A DNA stretch of 64,000 nucleotides from AAA044-D11 sp965268555 (GCA_965268555.1 OZ254174.1:248001-312000); one strand, 5' to 3'. Positions 44,862 to 54,020 are shown, counted from the stretch's first letter. Notes: a model not told the origin generated them from the letters alone. Numbers and translations: made by a program.

Positions 44862-45490
44862 CCACAATCAACCGCGGAGATATGTCGGCCTTCTCTGAGA
44901 ATTTTCCGCACGAAGATTTCTTCATGCAGCAAGCTCGAAAGAATGGAGCTGAAATTGGTGCACCAGATCCAACCGTCGGTATTGGTGGCTTAATTAATTT
45001 TGTAGTCGGATTAATTGGCGCAAAATCAATCGTAGAAATTGGAACAGGTTCTGGCGTCAGTGGACTTTGGGCATTTAATGGCGCACCAAAAGATGCAACC
45101 TTTACCTCTATTGACTCCGAACGTGAACATTCGGCTAGTGCAAAAGAAATTTTGGAAGAGTCTGGAATCTCTGCGCAAAGATTCAGGTTAATTACTGGAA
45201 ATATTATAGAAGTCGTTGGAAAGTTAGCAGATTCAAATTATGACCTGATGATTGTGAGATCACCAAAGGATATGGTTGATGTGGTCCAGGAGAGTTATAG
45301 ATTGTTAAAAGATGGTGGAGTTTTGCTTATCGATAATGCGCTAGATGGTGGAAAAGTTGTTGATCCAACCCAGCGAGATTTCGAAACTATCGCCCGAAGA
45401 GATTCAATCAAGGCCATCAAAGAAGATTCCAGATGGAGCTCTACTCTTCTTCCAATTGGCGGCGGCGCACTTTTAGCTCGTAAAATTTAA
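44858..45490 (+). CDS. SAM-dependent O-methyltransferase
   Basis: 210 residues. VEIGTGSGVSGLW is the SAM loop, with VDSE-like SIDSEREHSASAKEIL (as SIDSEREH) after it. In the family's metal site (usually D-x-D-K) the sequence is MIVRSPKD, so metal-dependent catechol-type activity is doubtful. ATG 44858 overlaps pepA by 4 bases. In mycobacteria the homologous gene (Rv1220c) sits next to sigE-rseA-htrA; here it abuts htrA directly. Confidence 0.82.
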   Translation: MTTINRGDMSAFSENFPHEDFFMQQARKNGAEIGAPDPTVGIGGLINFVVGLIGAKSIVEIGTGSGVSGLWAFNGAPKDATFTSIDSEREHSASAKEILEESGISAQRFRLITGNIIEVVGKLADSNYDLMIVRSPKDMVDVVQESYRLLKDGGVLLIDNALDGGKVVDPTQRDFETIARRDSIKAIKEDSRWSSTLLPIGGGALLARKI

Positions 45491-45492
45491 AT

Positions 45493-46638
45493 ATGATTAC
45501 TCCCCAGAATAATCCCGATACCCCATGGTGGATTTCAAGCCATCAAGTAGTTACGACTGCAGAAGTTAAGAAAGCTAATACCCGAAGCGTCGGATTCGGT
45601 GTCGCTATCGCGATGGCTCTGATCGCAGGTGTTGTAGGAAGTATCGCTGGTCGGACTTCAGCAAACATGGATTCCAAGACCAATTTAGTTTCTACCAAGA
45701 GCGTTATTGAGCGCAAGCCCGATTCAATTGCAGGAATTGCTGCAAGAGTTTCGCCATCAGTTGTTTCTATTGAAGTTCGGAGTCGAAATTCTGGCGGAAC
45801 CGGATCAGGATTTTTTCTAGATAGCTCGGGCTACATTCTTACTAACAATCATGTTATTTCAGCTGCCGCCACAAATGGCGCAGATATCACTGTGAAATTA
45901 GCTAATGGCAAAAATTACGATGCAACGCTAATTGGCAGAGATATTCCATATGACTTAGCAGTAATTAAAATTGCAGTAACAGATGCTCCCGCCCTACAAC
46001 TTGGCAATAGCGATTTAATTCAAGTCGGTGATGGCGTTATCGCAATTGGATCACCTTTAGGCTTAACCGGAACAGTAACTTCCGGAATCATAAGCGCGAA
46101 GAATCGCCCCGTATCTTCTGGTGATGGCACTAGCGAGAGTTCTTTTATAAATGCACTTCAAACAGATGCTGCAATAAATCCAGGTAATTCCGGTGGTCCA
46201 CTAGTTGACTTAACTGGAGCAGTAATTGGAATCAACTCTGCTATCGCAACTACTGGATCTAGTTTTGGTGGCCAGGGCGGTTCAATTGGCCTGGGCTTTG
46301 CTATTCCAATAAATCAAGCAAAGAAAACCGCAGATCAATTAATAAAGTTTGGAAGTTCCACATATCCAATTATGGGAGTTTCTCTCGACACAATGTTTCC
46401 TGGATCTGGGGCAAAAATTCCAAGTACACCTGGTTCAGTTTCTGCTGGTGGCCCAGCTGATCGTGCTGGCATCAAGCCTGGAGATATCATTGTTGAAATT
46501 GATGGAAAGACAATCACCTCTGCCGATGAAGCTATTGTGAGCGTTCGCTCGCATAGCGTGGGGGATGTAATCAAAGTTAAATATCAACGTGGAGATATCA
46601 CCAAAGAGGTAACGTTAAAACTCATAGCAGCAAAGTAA
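45493..46638 (+). CDS. Membrane-anchored HtrA/DegP-type serine protease with PDZ domain
   Basis: 381 residues. A single transmembrane helix (about 34-55, VGFGVAIAMALIAGVVGSIAG, as VAIAMALIAGVVGS), then a trypsin-like domain with H120 (TNNHV), D154 (YDLAV) and S233 (GNSGGP), then one PDZ domain (PADRAGIKPGDIIVEIDG, as DRAGIKPGDIIVEIDG). The protease faces outside and degrades damaged exported proteins. ATG 45493 two bases after the methyltransferase. The order continues tatB-mrp as in mycobacteria. Confidence 0.94.
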   Translation: MITPQNNPDTPWWISSHQVVTTAEVKKANTRSVGFGVAIAMALIAGVVGSIAGRTSANMDSKTNLVSTKSVIERKPDSIAGIAARVSPSVVSIEVRSRNSGGTGSGFFLDSSGYILTNNHVISAAATNGADITVKLANGKNYDATLIGRDIPYDLAVIKIAVTDAPALQLGNSDLIQVGDGVIAIGSPLGLTGTVTSGIISAKNRPVSSGDGTSESSFINALQTDAAINPGNSGGPLVDLTGAVIGINSAIATTGSSFGGQGGSIGLGFAIPINQAKKTADQLIKFGSSTYPIMGVSLDTMFPGSGAKIPSTPGSVSAGGPADRAGIKPGDIIVEIDGKTITSADEAIVSVRSHSVGDVIKVKYQRGDITKEVTLKLIAAK

Positions 46639-46650
46639 CCACAGTAGATA

Positions 46651-46665
46651 TAGGATTCGAAAATG
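46651..46665 (+). promoter_or_regulatory. Leaderless promoter -10 for tatB
   Basis: TAGGAT (46651-46656) ends 6 bases before ATG 46663. Eleven of the 13 bases around it are the same as before folD. Confidence 0.65.
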
Positions 46666-46968
46666 TTCGGAATTGGTGGTGGCGAATTTGTAGCTCTAAT
46701 TCTCCTTGCTCTCTTACTTATCGGTCCCGATAAGCTTCCGCAATTTTCATCTGATTCCGCAAAATTTATTCGAAAGATGCGCGATGTTGCGCAAGGAGCA
46801 ACAAAAGATTTACGGGAGAATCTCGGGCCTGGTTACGAAGATTTGAAGGTCACAGATTTACACCCCAAGAAATTCCTTTCAAAGCACATCAATGAGGTAC
46901 TTGCTGAGCCTTCTGCTGAAATTGCAGAACTGAAGAAGTCAGCCAAAATCGATCCGGATTTACTATGA
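46663..46968 (+). CDS. tatB: Sec-independent protein translocase TatB
   Basis: 101 residues. One N-terminal transmembrane helix with the Tat glutamate (MFGIGGGEFVALILLALLLI, as GGGEFVALILL), the GPDKLP hinge, then an amphipathic helix (KFIRKMRDVAQGA). Delivers twin-arginine proteins to TatC, which is elsewhere. Overlaps mrp by 4 bases (ATGA). Confidence 0.9.
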   Translation: MFGIGGGEFVALILLALLLIGPDKLPQFSSDSAKFIRKMRDVAQGATKDLRENLGPGYEDLKVTDLHPKKFLSKHINEVLAEPSAEIAELKKSAKIDPDLL

Positions 46969-48089
46969 GCGCTGAGGTAATAGCAAAAATACATTCTGCG
47001 CTCCAAGGTGTTTCAGATCCAGAACTTCATCGCCCGTTGCCAGATCTTGGGATGGTGCAATCGGTTGAATTTGCTGGGGGAGTTGCATCTATAACAATCT
47101 TGCTAACAATTTCGGGCTGCCCAATGCGCGATCGGTTACAGAAGGATATTTCGGATTCCTTGGAGCCAATTAGCGAAGTTAATTCACTCGATTTAACTTT
47201 CGGAGTTATGAACGAAGAGCAACGTAACGCTGTCAAGAAATTGCTAAATGGCGGCAAAGAGAAATTCATCCCCTTCGCTCAACCAGATTCATTAACCCGA
47301 GTAATTGGTGTTGCCTCCGGCAAAGGTGGCGTTGGAAAATCTTCAGTCACAGTAAACCTCGCAGTTGCCGCAGCGCAAAAAGGTTTAAAAGTTGGAATTC
47401 TTGATGCCGATGTTTATGGTCACTCTGTTCCACGTTTAATGGGAATTGTCGGCAAACGACCAACTGCTATAGATCAAACTTTTATTCCAGTAGAAGCCTA
47501 TGGGGTAAAAGTAGTTTCAATGGAGATGTTTAAGCCAGAGCGATCAGATGCAGTTGCATTTCGCGGTCCTATGCTTCACAAAGTACTTGAGCAATTGTTA
47601 AGTGATGCATATTGGGGAGATTTAGATTTACTACTTCTAGATTTACCGCCAGGCACTGGAGATATCGCAATCTCACTTGGCCAATTATTACCAGCTTCTG
47701 AAATTATTGTTGTGACGACTCCTCAAATCGCAGCAGCTGAAGTTTCAGAACGTGCTGGCAGAATTGCTCATCAATTGAAACAACACATAATTGGGGTAAT
47801 TGAAAATATGTCTGACACTTCTTGTTCAAAATGCGGCGAACCAATTGCAATATTTGGAACTGGCGGCGGAGCCGAAACTGCTAAGCAACTATCTAGTTTG
47901 GTTGGAGCAGATGTCGCTCTTATTGGGCAGATCCCATTTGCGACCGCACTCCGTGAAGGTGGCGATATCGGCCAACCTATAGTTATTAGCGATCCAACAT
48001 GTCCAGCAAGTGAAGCCTTCACGGCTATCGTGGAAAAAATAACTCTTCGCCCGAAGTCTCTCGTAGGGGTAAGGCTTTCTATCTCTTAA
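46965..48089 (+). CDS. Mrp/NBP35-type Fe-S carrier P-loop ATPase
   Basis: 374 residues. N-terminal DUF59/MIP18-like domain (VSDPELHRPLPDLGMVQ, about 17-33), then the deviant Walker A GKGGVGKSSVTVNLA (about 117-131) and DADVYGHSVPRLMG. A CSKC pair (about 285-288) is the likely cluster ligand. Acts in Fe-S cluster delivery. Last gene of the O-methyltransferase-htrA-tatB-mrp run; start overlaps tatB by 4 bases. Confidence 0.93.
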   Translation: MSAEVIAKIHSALQGVSDPELHRPLPDLGMVQSVEFAGGVASITILLTISGCPMRDRLQKDISDSLEPISEVNSLDLTFGVMNEEQRNAVKKLLNGGKEKFIPFAQPDSLTRVIGVASGKGGVGKSSVTVNLAVAAAQKGLKVGILDADVYGHSVPRLMGIVGKRPTAIDQTFIPVEAYGVKVVSMEMFKPERSDAVAFRGPMLHKVLEQLLSDAYWGDLDLLLLDLPPGTGDIAISLGQLLPASEIIVVTTPQIAAAEVSERAGRIAHQLKQHIIGVIENMSDTSCSKCGEPIAIFGTGGGAETAKQLSSLVGADVALIGQIPFATALREGGDIGQPIVISDPTCPASEAFTAIVEKITLRPKSLVGVRLSIS

Positions 48090-48096
48090 CATCACC

Positions 48097-48111
48097 TAAG
48101 ATTGGCCTATG
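48097..48111 (+). promoter_or_regulatory. Leaderless promoter -10 for the MgtE_N/CBS gene
   Basis: TAAGAT (48097-48102) ends 6 bases before ATG 48109; the same CCTAAGATTG precedes the minus-strand PIG-L start at 12012. Confidence 0.65.
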
Positions 48112-49446
48112 AAAAAGCCACCAGTAACTTCCATCAACACAGTGGCTAAACGTCTTGTGGGTCGCAGCGAATTAGTACTACAGCGAAAAAATATTCGAGA
48201 GTCTTTAGTTTCAGTTGCCGGGTTGATTGGGCGCCCAGTTAAATATCAGGGCGGTAATGAAATCGGTCGACTTGTAGATGTCGTAGTAAGACATGGTGAA
48301 GATTCATACCCTCCAGTTTCTGGGCTTATTGTGAAAGTCGGACAGAGTAAATCTTTTATTGATGGCGCACGAATAGCAAAGTTAACTCAGAGCGAAATTC
48401 AACTTTCAACTTCTAAAGTAGATCTAACTGAATTTACCCGCCGCGAAGGCGAATCATTATTGGATGCTGATGTTCTCGACCATCAAATTGTTGATGTAAA
48501 TGGACTTCGTGTTGTTAGATCCTCAGATTTGTATTTAGCCCCACTAGATCGGGAAATCCGAGTCGTAGGTGTAGATATTTCTTTCAAGGCATTTATACGT
48601 CGGATATTCCCGGGCGCACTTGGCCGGGGACCGATTCCAGAGCATGTAATTGATTGGGCGCACGTTGCATCACTTGCTCACGGCACAGGTGTTGTTCGAT
48701 CTACTGAGTCGCGCGCTGCACTTGGGCAATTGCGTCCAGCAGATCTTGCAGACTTGATTGAAGATTTAGCTGGTCGTGAACGTAACGCTCTTATTGAAAT
48801 GCTTGATCCTGATCTTGCTGCAGATGCTCTGGAAGAAATGGAAGATGACGAACTTCAAGGTTTGTTGCGTGGTCTATCCGCCCAACGTTCTGCAGAGTTG
48901 ATTTCGCGTATGGAACCTGATGAAGGTGCTGAAGTTTTGCGTGATCTAGATGCAGACCACCGCGAGAGCATTTTTGTAGAGATGGATTCTTCAGTTGCAA
49001 AGCAACTTCGCAAACTTGTTGAATTTGATGAAACTCTTGCCGGCGGAATTATGACTTCACACATGCTAATTACACATGAAGCAGATACCGTTGCTTCGGC
49101 GCTTGCGCTATTAGTTGAGAATAGAGAACGCGATATTTCTGATGGGGTTGTTGTAGTCGACTCAAAAGGAAAGCTTCTTGACCATATTCAAATCATTGAA
49201 CTAATTGCAGCAAAACCAGGTGCGGCACTGTCAACCTTAATGGGTCCGCCATATCCAACATCTGTGAATATAAATACCAGGCTTGATGAAGTAATTGAAG
49301 AATTCGCAAATAACCGCGGTTCCTCAATTATTGTTGTTGATGAGAAGAACAAGCCGGTCGGACGAATTCTTGCTGATGATTTAGTTGACGCACTTGCACC
49401 AATATCTGATTCAACTGGTTTTGCCCAAGGAAGCGGGGCGCTCTAA
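48109..49446 (+). CDS. Membrane-less MgtE_N/CBS protein, predicted Mg2+-sensing partner
   Basis: 445 soluble residues. PRC-barrel-like region about 40-100 and a second near 130-185; MgtE N-terminal superhelical domain about 205-305 (LRPADLADLIEDLAGRERN, as LRPADLADLIEDL; ADALEEMEDDELQGLL, MEPDEGAEVL); CBS pair about 310-435 (GGIMTSHMLI, GRILADDLVDAL). These are the Mg2+-sensing modules of MgtE, but no membrane domain follows. The next gene, starting at its last base, is an NRAMP-like transporter, so the two probably form a gated pair. Confidence 0.88.
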   Translation: MKKPPVTSINTVAKRLVGRSELVLQRKNIRESLVSVAGLIGRPVKYQGGNEIGRLVDVVVRHGEDSYPPVSGLIVKVGQSKSFIDGARIAKLTQSEIQLSTSKVDLTEFTRREGESLLDADVLDHQIVDVNGLRVVRSSDLYLAPLDREIRVVGVDISFKAFIRRIFPGALGRGPIPEHVIDWAHVASLAHGTGVVRSTESRAALGQLRPADLADLIEDLAGRERNALIEMLDPDLAADALEEMEDDELQGLLRGLSAQRSAELISRMEPDEGAEVLRDLDADHRESIFVEMDSSVAKQLRKLVEFDETLAGGIMTSHMLITHEADTVASALALLVENRERDISDGVVVVDSKGKLLDHIQIIELIAAKPGAALSTLMGPPYPTSVNINTRLDEVIEEFANNRGSSIIVVDEKNKPVGRILADDLVDALAPISDSTGFAQGSGAL

Positions 49447-50690
49447 TGGCAAATAAAGCAAACATCTCGCCAAAGAAAATCCGTATCGCTGCACTCTTAG
49501 CAGTAATGGGTCCAGGAATTATCGCTGGACTTTCTGATGATGATCCAGCAGGTATTACTACTTACTCAGTTCTTGGTGCTAAATATGGTTACCAACTTCT
49601 CTGGGTTTTGGTTGCATCAACCGCGGCGTTAATTATTTTCCAAGATCTTGGTGCCCGCATTGGCGTAGTTACAAGACAGGGAATGATTGGATTAATTCGT
49701 CAGAAGTATGGCGCCAGGTCAGGAACTCTTAGCGCCGGTGCGCTAATTCTTGCCAACATTGGAACAATGACCGCAGAGTTCGCTGGTATCGCAGCTGCTG
49801 GTCAACTTTTTGGATTGAGCAAATATCTGAGTGTTCCAATTGCAGCCGTGGCGGTTTCGTTCTTAGTACTGCGTAACTCTTTTTCAAAAATTGAGAAGAT
49901 CTTCTTCCTAATTTCTGGGGTATTCATTGCATACATAGTTGCAGGTTTTATGGCAGGACCTGATTGGGGCAAAGCGTTGCACGGCGCCGTAGTACCAACA
50001 ATGCCATTTACCCAAGATGCAATATTTATCGCAACTGCAACTTTCGGAACTACGTTGGCTCCATGGGGTCTGGCCTTTATTCAATCCTATGCAGTTGATA
50101 AGCGTCTGACTCGCGACGATCTGAAACTTCTGCGAATTGATGTTTGGACCGGCTCATTACTTACTGGAATCATCGGATTCTTCGTAGTTGTAACCTGCGC
50201 TGCAACACTTAATAAAAATGGAATCCAAATTAATGATGCTGCCGATGCCGCAAAAGCCCTAGAGCCACTAGCGGGGACACTTGCGAAGGAGTTGTTTGCC
50301 TTCGGCCTCATTGGTGCTGCGCTACTAGCAGCATCTATCTTGCCGCTTTCAACTGCATATTCTGTAAGTGACCTAACTGGTCGCCCTGCTGCATTAGATG
50401 ATTCTCCGCGCGAAGCGCCGCTCTTCTATGCAACTTTCGGTGTGATAACAGTGCTCAGCGCAGTTCTGATTCTGATTCCTGGCGCACCATTGATTCGAAT
50501 TCTCGTTTTAACTCAAATTTTGAATGCGGTTCTCCTTCTTCCGCTTCTTATTTATATGTATGGAATTTCCAGAGATGAACGATTAATGGGGGAATTTGTT
50601 TCAACTAAGACCATGCGCGTTATTTATGGCACGATCATCGCAATCGTTGCGATAGCTGTTTGCTGCATGTTCTGGTTTACTATTAATTGA
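49446..50690 (+). CDS. NRAMP-family-related divalent metal transporter, likely Mg2+
   Basis: 414 residues with about 11 membrane helices in the SLC11 fold. The TM1 motif DPGN is DDDPAGIT (about 31-38) and the TM6 motif MPH is APW (205-207). Loss of the TM1 asparagine and of the TM6 methionine and histidine removes the ligands that select Mn2+/Fe2+, as in NRAMP-related magnesium transporters. With the MgtE_N/CBS protein in front, Mg2+ uptake is the best guess. Overlaps the upstream stop by one base (TAATG). Confidence 0.85.
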   Translation: MANKANISPKKIRIAALLAVMGPGIIAGLSDDDPAGITTYSVLGAKYGYQLLWVLVASTAALIIFQDLGARIGVVTRQGMIGLIRQKYGARSGTLSAGALILANIGTMTAEFAGIAAAGQLFGLSKYLSVPIAAVAVSFLVLRNSFSKIEKIFFLISGVFIAYIVAGFMAGPDWGKALHGAVVPTMPFTQDAIFIATATFGTTLAPWGLAFIQSYAVDKRLTRDDLKLLRIDVWTGSLLTGIIGFFVVVTCAATLNKNGIQINDAADAAKALEPLAGTLAKELFAFGLIGAALLAASILPLSTAYSVSDLTGRPAALDDSPREAPLFYATFGVITVLSAVLILIPGAPLIRILVLTQILNAVLLLPLLIYMYGISRDERLMGEFVSTKTMRVIYGTIIAIVAIAVCCMFWFTIN

Positions 50691-51589
50691 TGAAACAACA
50701 TGACCACACTGCAATTCCTGCAGCTAAAGATCTTGGCCTGCTCTCACTTGGCGTGATTGGTGTTGGTACCTCTGGGCCAGTAATCGCAGCAAGCACCATG
50801 CCTGTTCCATCGCTTATCTTTTGGCGTAATCTTGGCGGCGCAGCAATGATGTTGCCATTCGCAATTCGCAATAGGGAATGGCAAACGAGCGATGAAAGAA
50901 GAGCTATTGCGCTCTCATCTAGCGCTGGAGTTTTACTTGCAATGCACTTCATCTGTTTCTTCTTTGCAATGCGACTGACAAGCGTCGCGGCAGGTACCGC
51001 ACTCGCAGCGCTCCAGCCAGTATTCACTGCTTTGTACATTCGATTCCGCGGCGGGATTATTCCAAGACGCGCTTGGGGTGGAATGCTGATTGCATTTCTA
51101 TCTGTGCTTCTGATTACTGGAGTGGATTCTCAAATAAGTTTGCGCAACCTTGCCGGAGATTTGTTGGCGCTTCTCGGCGCAGCTCTCGCTGCCGGCTACA
51201 CGCTTATTGGCTCTAAGGCGCAACAAAAAGTCTCAACCGCTACTTACACAACCGCATGCTATTTAACTTGCGCCATCACGGCGCTGGTCATAGCAATTGC
51301 TAGCGGCAATCAATTTCTGCATTTCGAAGCAAGACAGTGGTGGCTTGTTGTTGCGATTATTCTCGGTGCTCAATTTTTAGGGCACACAATGTTTAACATG
51401 GCACTGCGTCGGGTATCGCCGGTAATAGTTGCCCTTGTTGTCTTCTTCGAAGTTCCGGTTAGCGCAATTATCGCTTTTTTCTGGCTTGATCAAGTTCCAC
51501 CAGCAGGAATCATTCCTGGAATTATTGGACTATTAATTGGCTGTGGAATTTTTGTTTCACGCGCAAAGGTTGCTCCCGTAAATGATTGA
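50690..51589 (+). CDS. EamA/DMT-family transporter
   Basis: 299 residues, about ten helices in two EamA repeats (first near SLIFWRNLGGAAMMLPFAI, as FWRNLGGAAMMLPF; second near LLALLGAALAAGYTLIGSKA, as ALLGAALAAGYTL). Exports or imports a small metabolite; substrate unknown. ATG 50690 shares a base with the upstream stop (TGATG). An in-frame TTG at 50687 is unnecessary. Overlaps the PHP gene by 8 bases. Confidence 0.85.
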   Translation: MKQHDHTAIPAAKDLGLLSLGVIGVGTSGPVIAASTMPVPSLIFWRNLGGAAMMLPFAIRNREWQTSDERRAIALSSSAGVLLAMHFICFFFAMRLTSVAAGTALAALQPVFTALYIRFRGGIIPRRAWGGMLIAFLSVLLITGVDSQISLRNLAGDLLALLGAALAAGYTLIGSKAQQKVSTATYTTACYLTCAITALVIAIASGNQFLHFEARQWWLVVAIILGAQFLGHTMFNMALRRVSPVIVALVVFFEVPVSAIIAFFWLDQVPPAGIIPGIIGLLIGCGIFVSRAKVAPVND

Positions 51590-52427
51590 TCTTCACACTC
51601 ATTCCCTTGCAAGCGATGGAACTGATACCCCCGGCGATTTAATTAATAAAGCACATGCTCGCGGCATCACAGTTCTTGGATTGATGGATCATGACACTGT
51701 TGCGGGCTGGGATGAAGCAACACAATATTTGCGTCCTGGAATGGATTTAGTTTTAGGTTCTGAGATTTCGTGCCAAACGCTAGATGGAACAAGCGTTCAT
51801 ATGTTGGGAATGTTATTCGACAAAGACAATGTCGAACTAGCAACGGTTTTGGCAACCACAAGAGAAAATCGCTTAACACGAATGAATCGAATTATTGCGC
51901 GAATGAATGAAGCTGGGTATGAAATAACTATTGAAGATGTAATTGCACAACTCGCTCCTGGTGCCACGTTGGGTCGACCACATTTGGCTGATGCTTTGAT
52001 TGCGAAAAAGATAGTTAAGAACCGAGATGAAGCATTCACCGAATTACTTCATAACAACTCCAAATTCTACATTTCTCACTATTCACCAACTCCCGAAGAT
52101 GCAATTAAATTGATTAAAGCTGCTGGTGGTGTAGCAGTAATTGCGCACCCACTTGCCTCGCTCCGCGGTCGCACAATTAGTATCGAAAGTTTTGGATCAA
52201 TGGTTCAAGCAGGATTAGATGGAATAGAAGTTTCGCATCGCGATCAGAGCGCAGAAGAGAGTGAATTACTGCGCGGCATTGTTGCGGAATATGGCATCAT
52301 TGCCACCGGTTCAAGTGATTATCACGGAACTGGAAAGTTAAATGAATTGGCAGAGTTCACAACTTCGCCCGAAGATTTTGAAGCGCTCGAGGCACGAGCC
52401 AACGCGCGAAGGGTGGTTAGAAAGTGA
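51582..52427 (+). CDS. PHP-domain phosphoesterase (YciV/RNase AM-like)
   Basis: 281 residues. Metal-binding motifs of the PHP fold: DLHTHSLASDGT, LMDHDT, SEISC, AHPLA, and GSSDYHG near the C-terminus. Related proteins hydrolyse 3',5'-bisphosphate nucleotides or trim RNA 5' ends. ATG 51582 overlaps the EamA stop by 8 bases and its own stop overlaps the MarC start. Confidence 0.88.
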   Translation: MIDLHTHSLASDGTDTPGDLINKAHARGITVLGLMDHDTVAGWDEATQYLRPGMDLVLGSEISCQTLDGTSVHMLGMLFDKDNVELATVLATTRENRLTRMNRIIARMNEAGYEITIEDVIAQLAPGATLGRPHLADALIAKKIVKNRDEAFTELLHNNSKFYISHYSPTPEDAIKLIKAAGGVAVIAHPLASLRGRTISIESFGSMVQAGLDGIEVSHRDQSAEESELLRGIVAEYGIIATGSSDYHGTGKLNELAEFTTSPEDFEALEARANARRVVRK

Positions 52428-53044
52428 AAGATATTCTTCTAATTTCAACAGCTACTTTTGGTATTCAAGCTTTCGTAACGCTATTTGTGATTATGGATCC
52501 ACCTGGCGCCACACCAATTTTCCTAGCCTTGGTCAAAGATCAACCTGCGCGTAAACGAATTCGCATGGCATGGCAGGGAGCGGGAGTCTCATTAATTGTT
52601 ATTGTCACTTTCGCAATCTTCGGAAAATTCATCCTTGATTACTTACATATCTCAGTAGAAGCGCTACAAGGAGCAGGTGGATTATTGCTGCTTCTAATTT
52701 CGCTAGAGCTGTTAACTGGTAAAGACGGCTCTGGCGATAAGAGTAAAGATGTAAACGTTGCGTTAGTTCCACTCGGAACTCCGCTACTTGCTGGACCGGG
52801 TGCAATAGTTACAACAATCGTCTTTGTTCAACATGCCTATACCCTCGAAATGAAATTAGCGCTTGCTGCTGCGATCGTTGCAGTTCACATTGCAATTGGG
52901 CTCACTTTGATGTTCTCAACAAAGCTCGTTGGTCTAATAAAAGAATCTGGCGTTACCTTGATTGCAAGAATTGCCGGATTGCTTCTAGCAGCCATTGCCG
53001 TTGAAATGATTGTTCAATCAATCAAAGGCTTCTTCCAAATTTAG
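52424..53044 (+). CDS. MarC-family (UPF0056) membrane protein
   Basis: 206 residues, six hydrophobic helices. Family motif near the N-terminus: FVIMDPPGATPIFLAL (as IMDPPGATPIF). GTG 52424 overlaps the PHP stop by 4 bases. Function unknown; MarC is not itself involved in multidrug resistance. The stop overlaps the convergent DUF3107 stop (TTAG). Confidence 0.88.
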   Translation: MKDILLISTATFGIQAFVTLFVIMDPPGATPIFLALVKDQPARKRIRMAWQGAGVSLIVIVTFAIFGKFILDYLHISVEALQGAGGLLLLLISLELLTGKDGSGDKSKDVNVALVPLGTPLLAGPGAIVTTIVFVQHAYTLEMKLALAAAIVAVHIAIGLTLMFSTKLVGLIKESGVTLIARIAGLLLAAIAVEMIVQSIKGFFQI

Positions 53045-53298
53045 GCTGTTGCAAACCCAACTTTACGTTCTGCGCTCTGTCCAACCTCGACAAATGAAAT
53101 TTTGTTATTGGCAATTATTGTTTGGCGGCCGCGATTATCGGTTAGTGAAAGGGATTTTCCAGAGTCCAAGGCTGCAGTAACTGCTTCGATAACTTGCTCA
53201 GGTGTTAATTCACACTCAATATGAAGCTCTTGCGAAGTATCTGCAATTCCAATTCGGACTTCAGTAGTAGCGCCAGAGGTATTTTTCTTTGTTGACAT
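53041..53298 (-). CDS. DUF3107-family protein
   Basis: 85 residues. The pattern EVRIGIADTSQELHIECELT (as VRIGIADTSQELHIE), SLTDNRGRQTIIANNKISFV (as LTDNRGRQTIIANNKI) and the C-terminal RKVGF match DUF3107 of Actinobacteria. It lies next to tetR and moeZ, the order also found in mycobacteria. Function unknown. Confidence 0.85.
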   Translation of the reverse strand: MSTKKNTSGATTEVRIGIADTSQELHIECELTPEQVIEAVTAALDSGKSLSLTDNRGRQTIIANNKISFVEVGQSAERKVGFATA

Positions 53299-53315
53299 GG
53301 TTTTAGTTTATTCCT

Positions 53316-53933
53316 TTAGTTTGCTTTAGGGAATCCAGAAATTCCCCGCCAGATTAGGTTTGATACAAGTTCTACTGCAGTTTCACGATCTAGTTTGCCA
53401 TCACGTTCTAGCCAATGTCTTGCTGAAGTCTGAGCAGTTCCAATTAGTCCAACCGCCAGCATCATGGAAGCCTCTTTGGTTAATCCAGTATCGAGCGAGA
53501 TGACTGCGCTGAGGGCAGCGGCAGAATCGTATGTCATTCGGTTTAGTCGCTCGCGAACTTGTGGCTCAACGCTCATGTCACTCTCAAAGAGCAATCTGAA
53601 TGCTTCACCTTCGCGATTAATAAATCCAAAGTAGGCATCAACGGTCGCAAGAACTCTTGCCGCATTATCTTTTGTCGATGCGATCGCTTTTTGAATATCA
53701 AATACCAGTGAATCAATATGTAAATCTAGAACTGCGAGATACAAATCCAATTTAGATGGGAAGTGTTGGTATAAAACCGGCTTGCTTACCTTTGCCCGAT
53801 CGGCAATTTCATCCATCGCTGCTGAGTGATAGCCAGCTTGCGTAAATACTTCGAGTGCGGCGGCGAGCAATTGTGCGCGACGCTCATCACGAGGCAGGCG
53901 ACCCTTATTTGCTGATGACTGATCTGTGCTCAT
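53316..53933 (-). CDS. TetR-family transcriptional regulator
   Basis: 205 residues. Helix-turn-helix near the N-terminus: RDERRAQLLAAALEVFTQAG (as RAQLLAAALEVF), MDEIADRAKVSKPVLYQHFP (as IADRAKVSKPVLYQHF). The ligand domain has no recognisable pocket. Divergent from moeZ and 17 bases upstream of DUF3107. A palindrome in the shared gap may be its operator. Leaderless-type start. Confidence 0.9.
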   Translation of the reverse strand: MSTDQSSANKGRLPRDERRAQLLAAALEVFTQAGYHSAAMDEIADRAKVSKPVLYQHFPSKLDLYLAVLDLHIDSLVFDIQKAIASTKDNAARVLATVDAYFGFINREGEAFRLLFESDMSVEPQVRERLNRMTYDSAAALSAVISLDTGLTKEASMMLAVGLIGTAQTSARHWLERDGKLDRETAVELVSNLIWRGISGFPKAN

Positions 53934-53946
53934 TGCCCTAATCGTA
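53931..53946 (-). promoter_or_regulatory. Leaderless promoter -10 for tetR
   Basis: On the minus strand TACGAT (53946-53941), 7 bases, then ATG (53933-53931). Confidence 0.6.
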
Positions 53947-54020
53947 GGGTCAATGCCGCGAATATGGCGACTATTTGCGAGAACTTTGCAATAACAACTT
54001 AACTTTCAATTTTGAATTGT

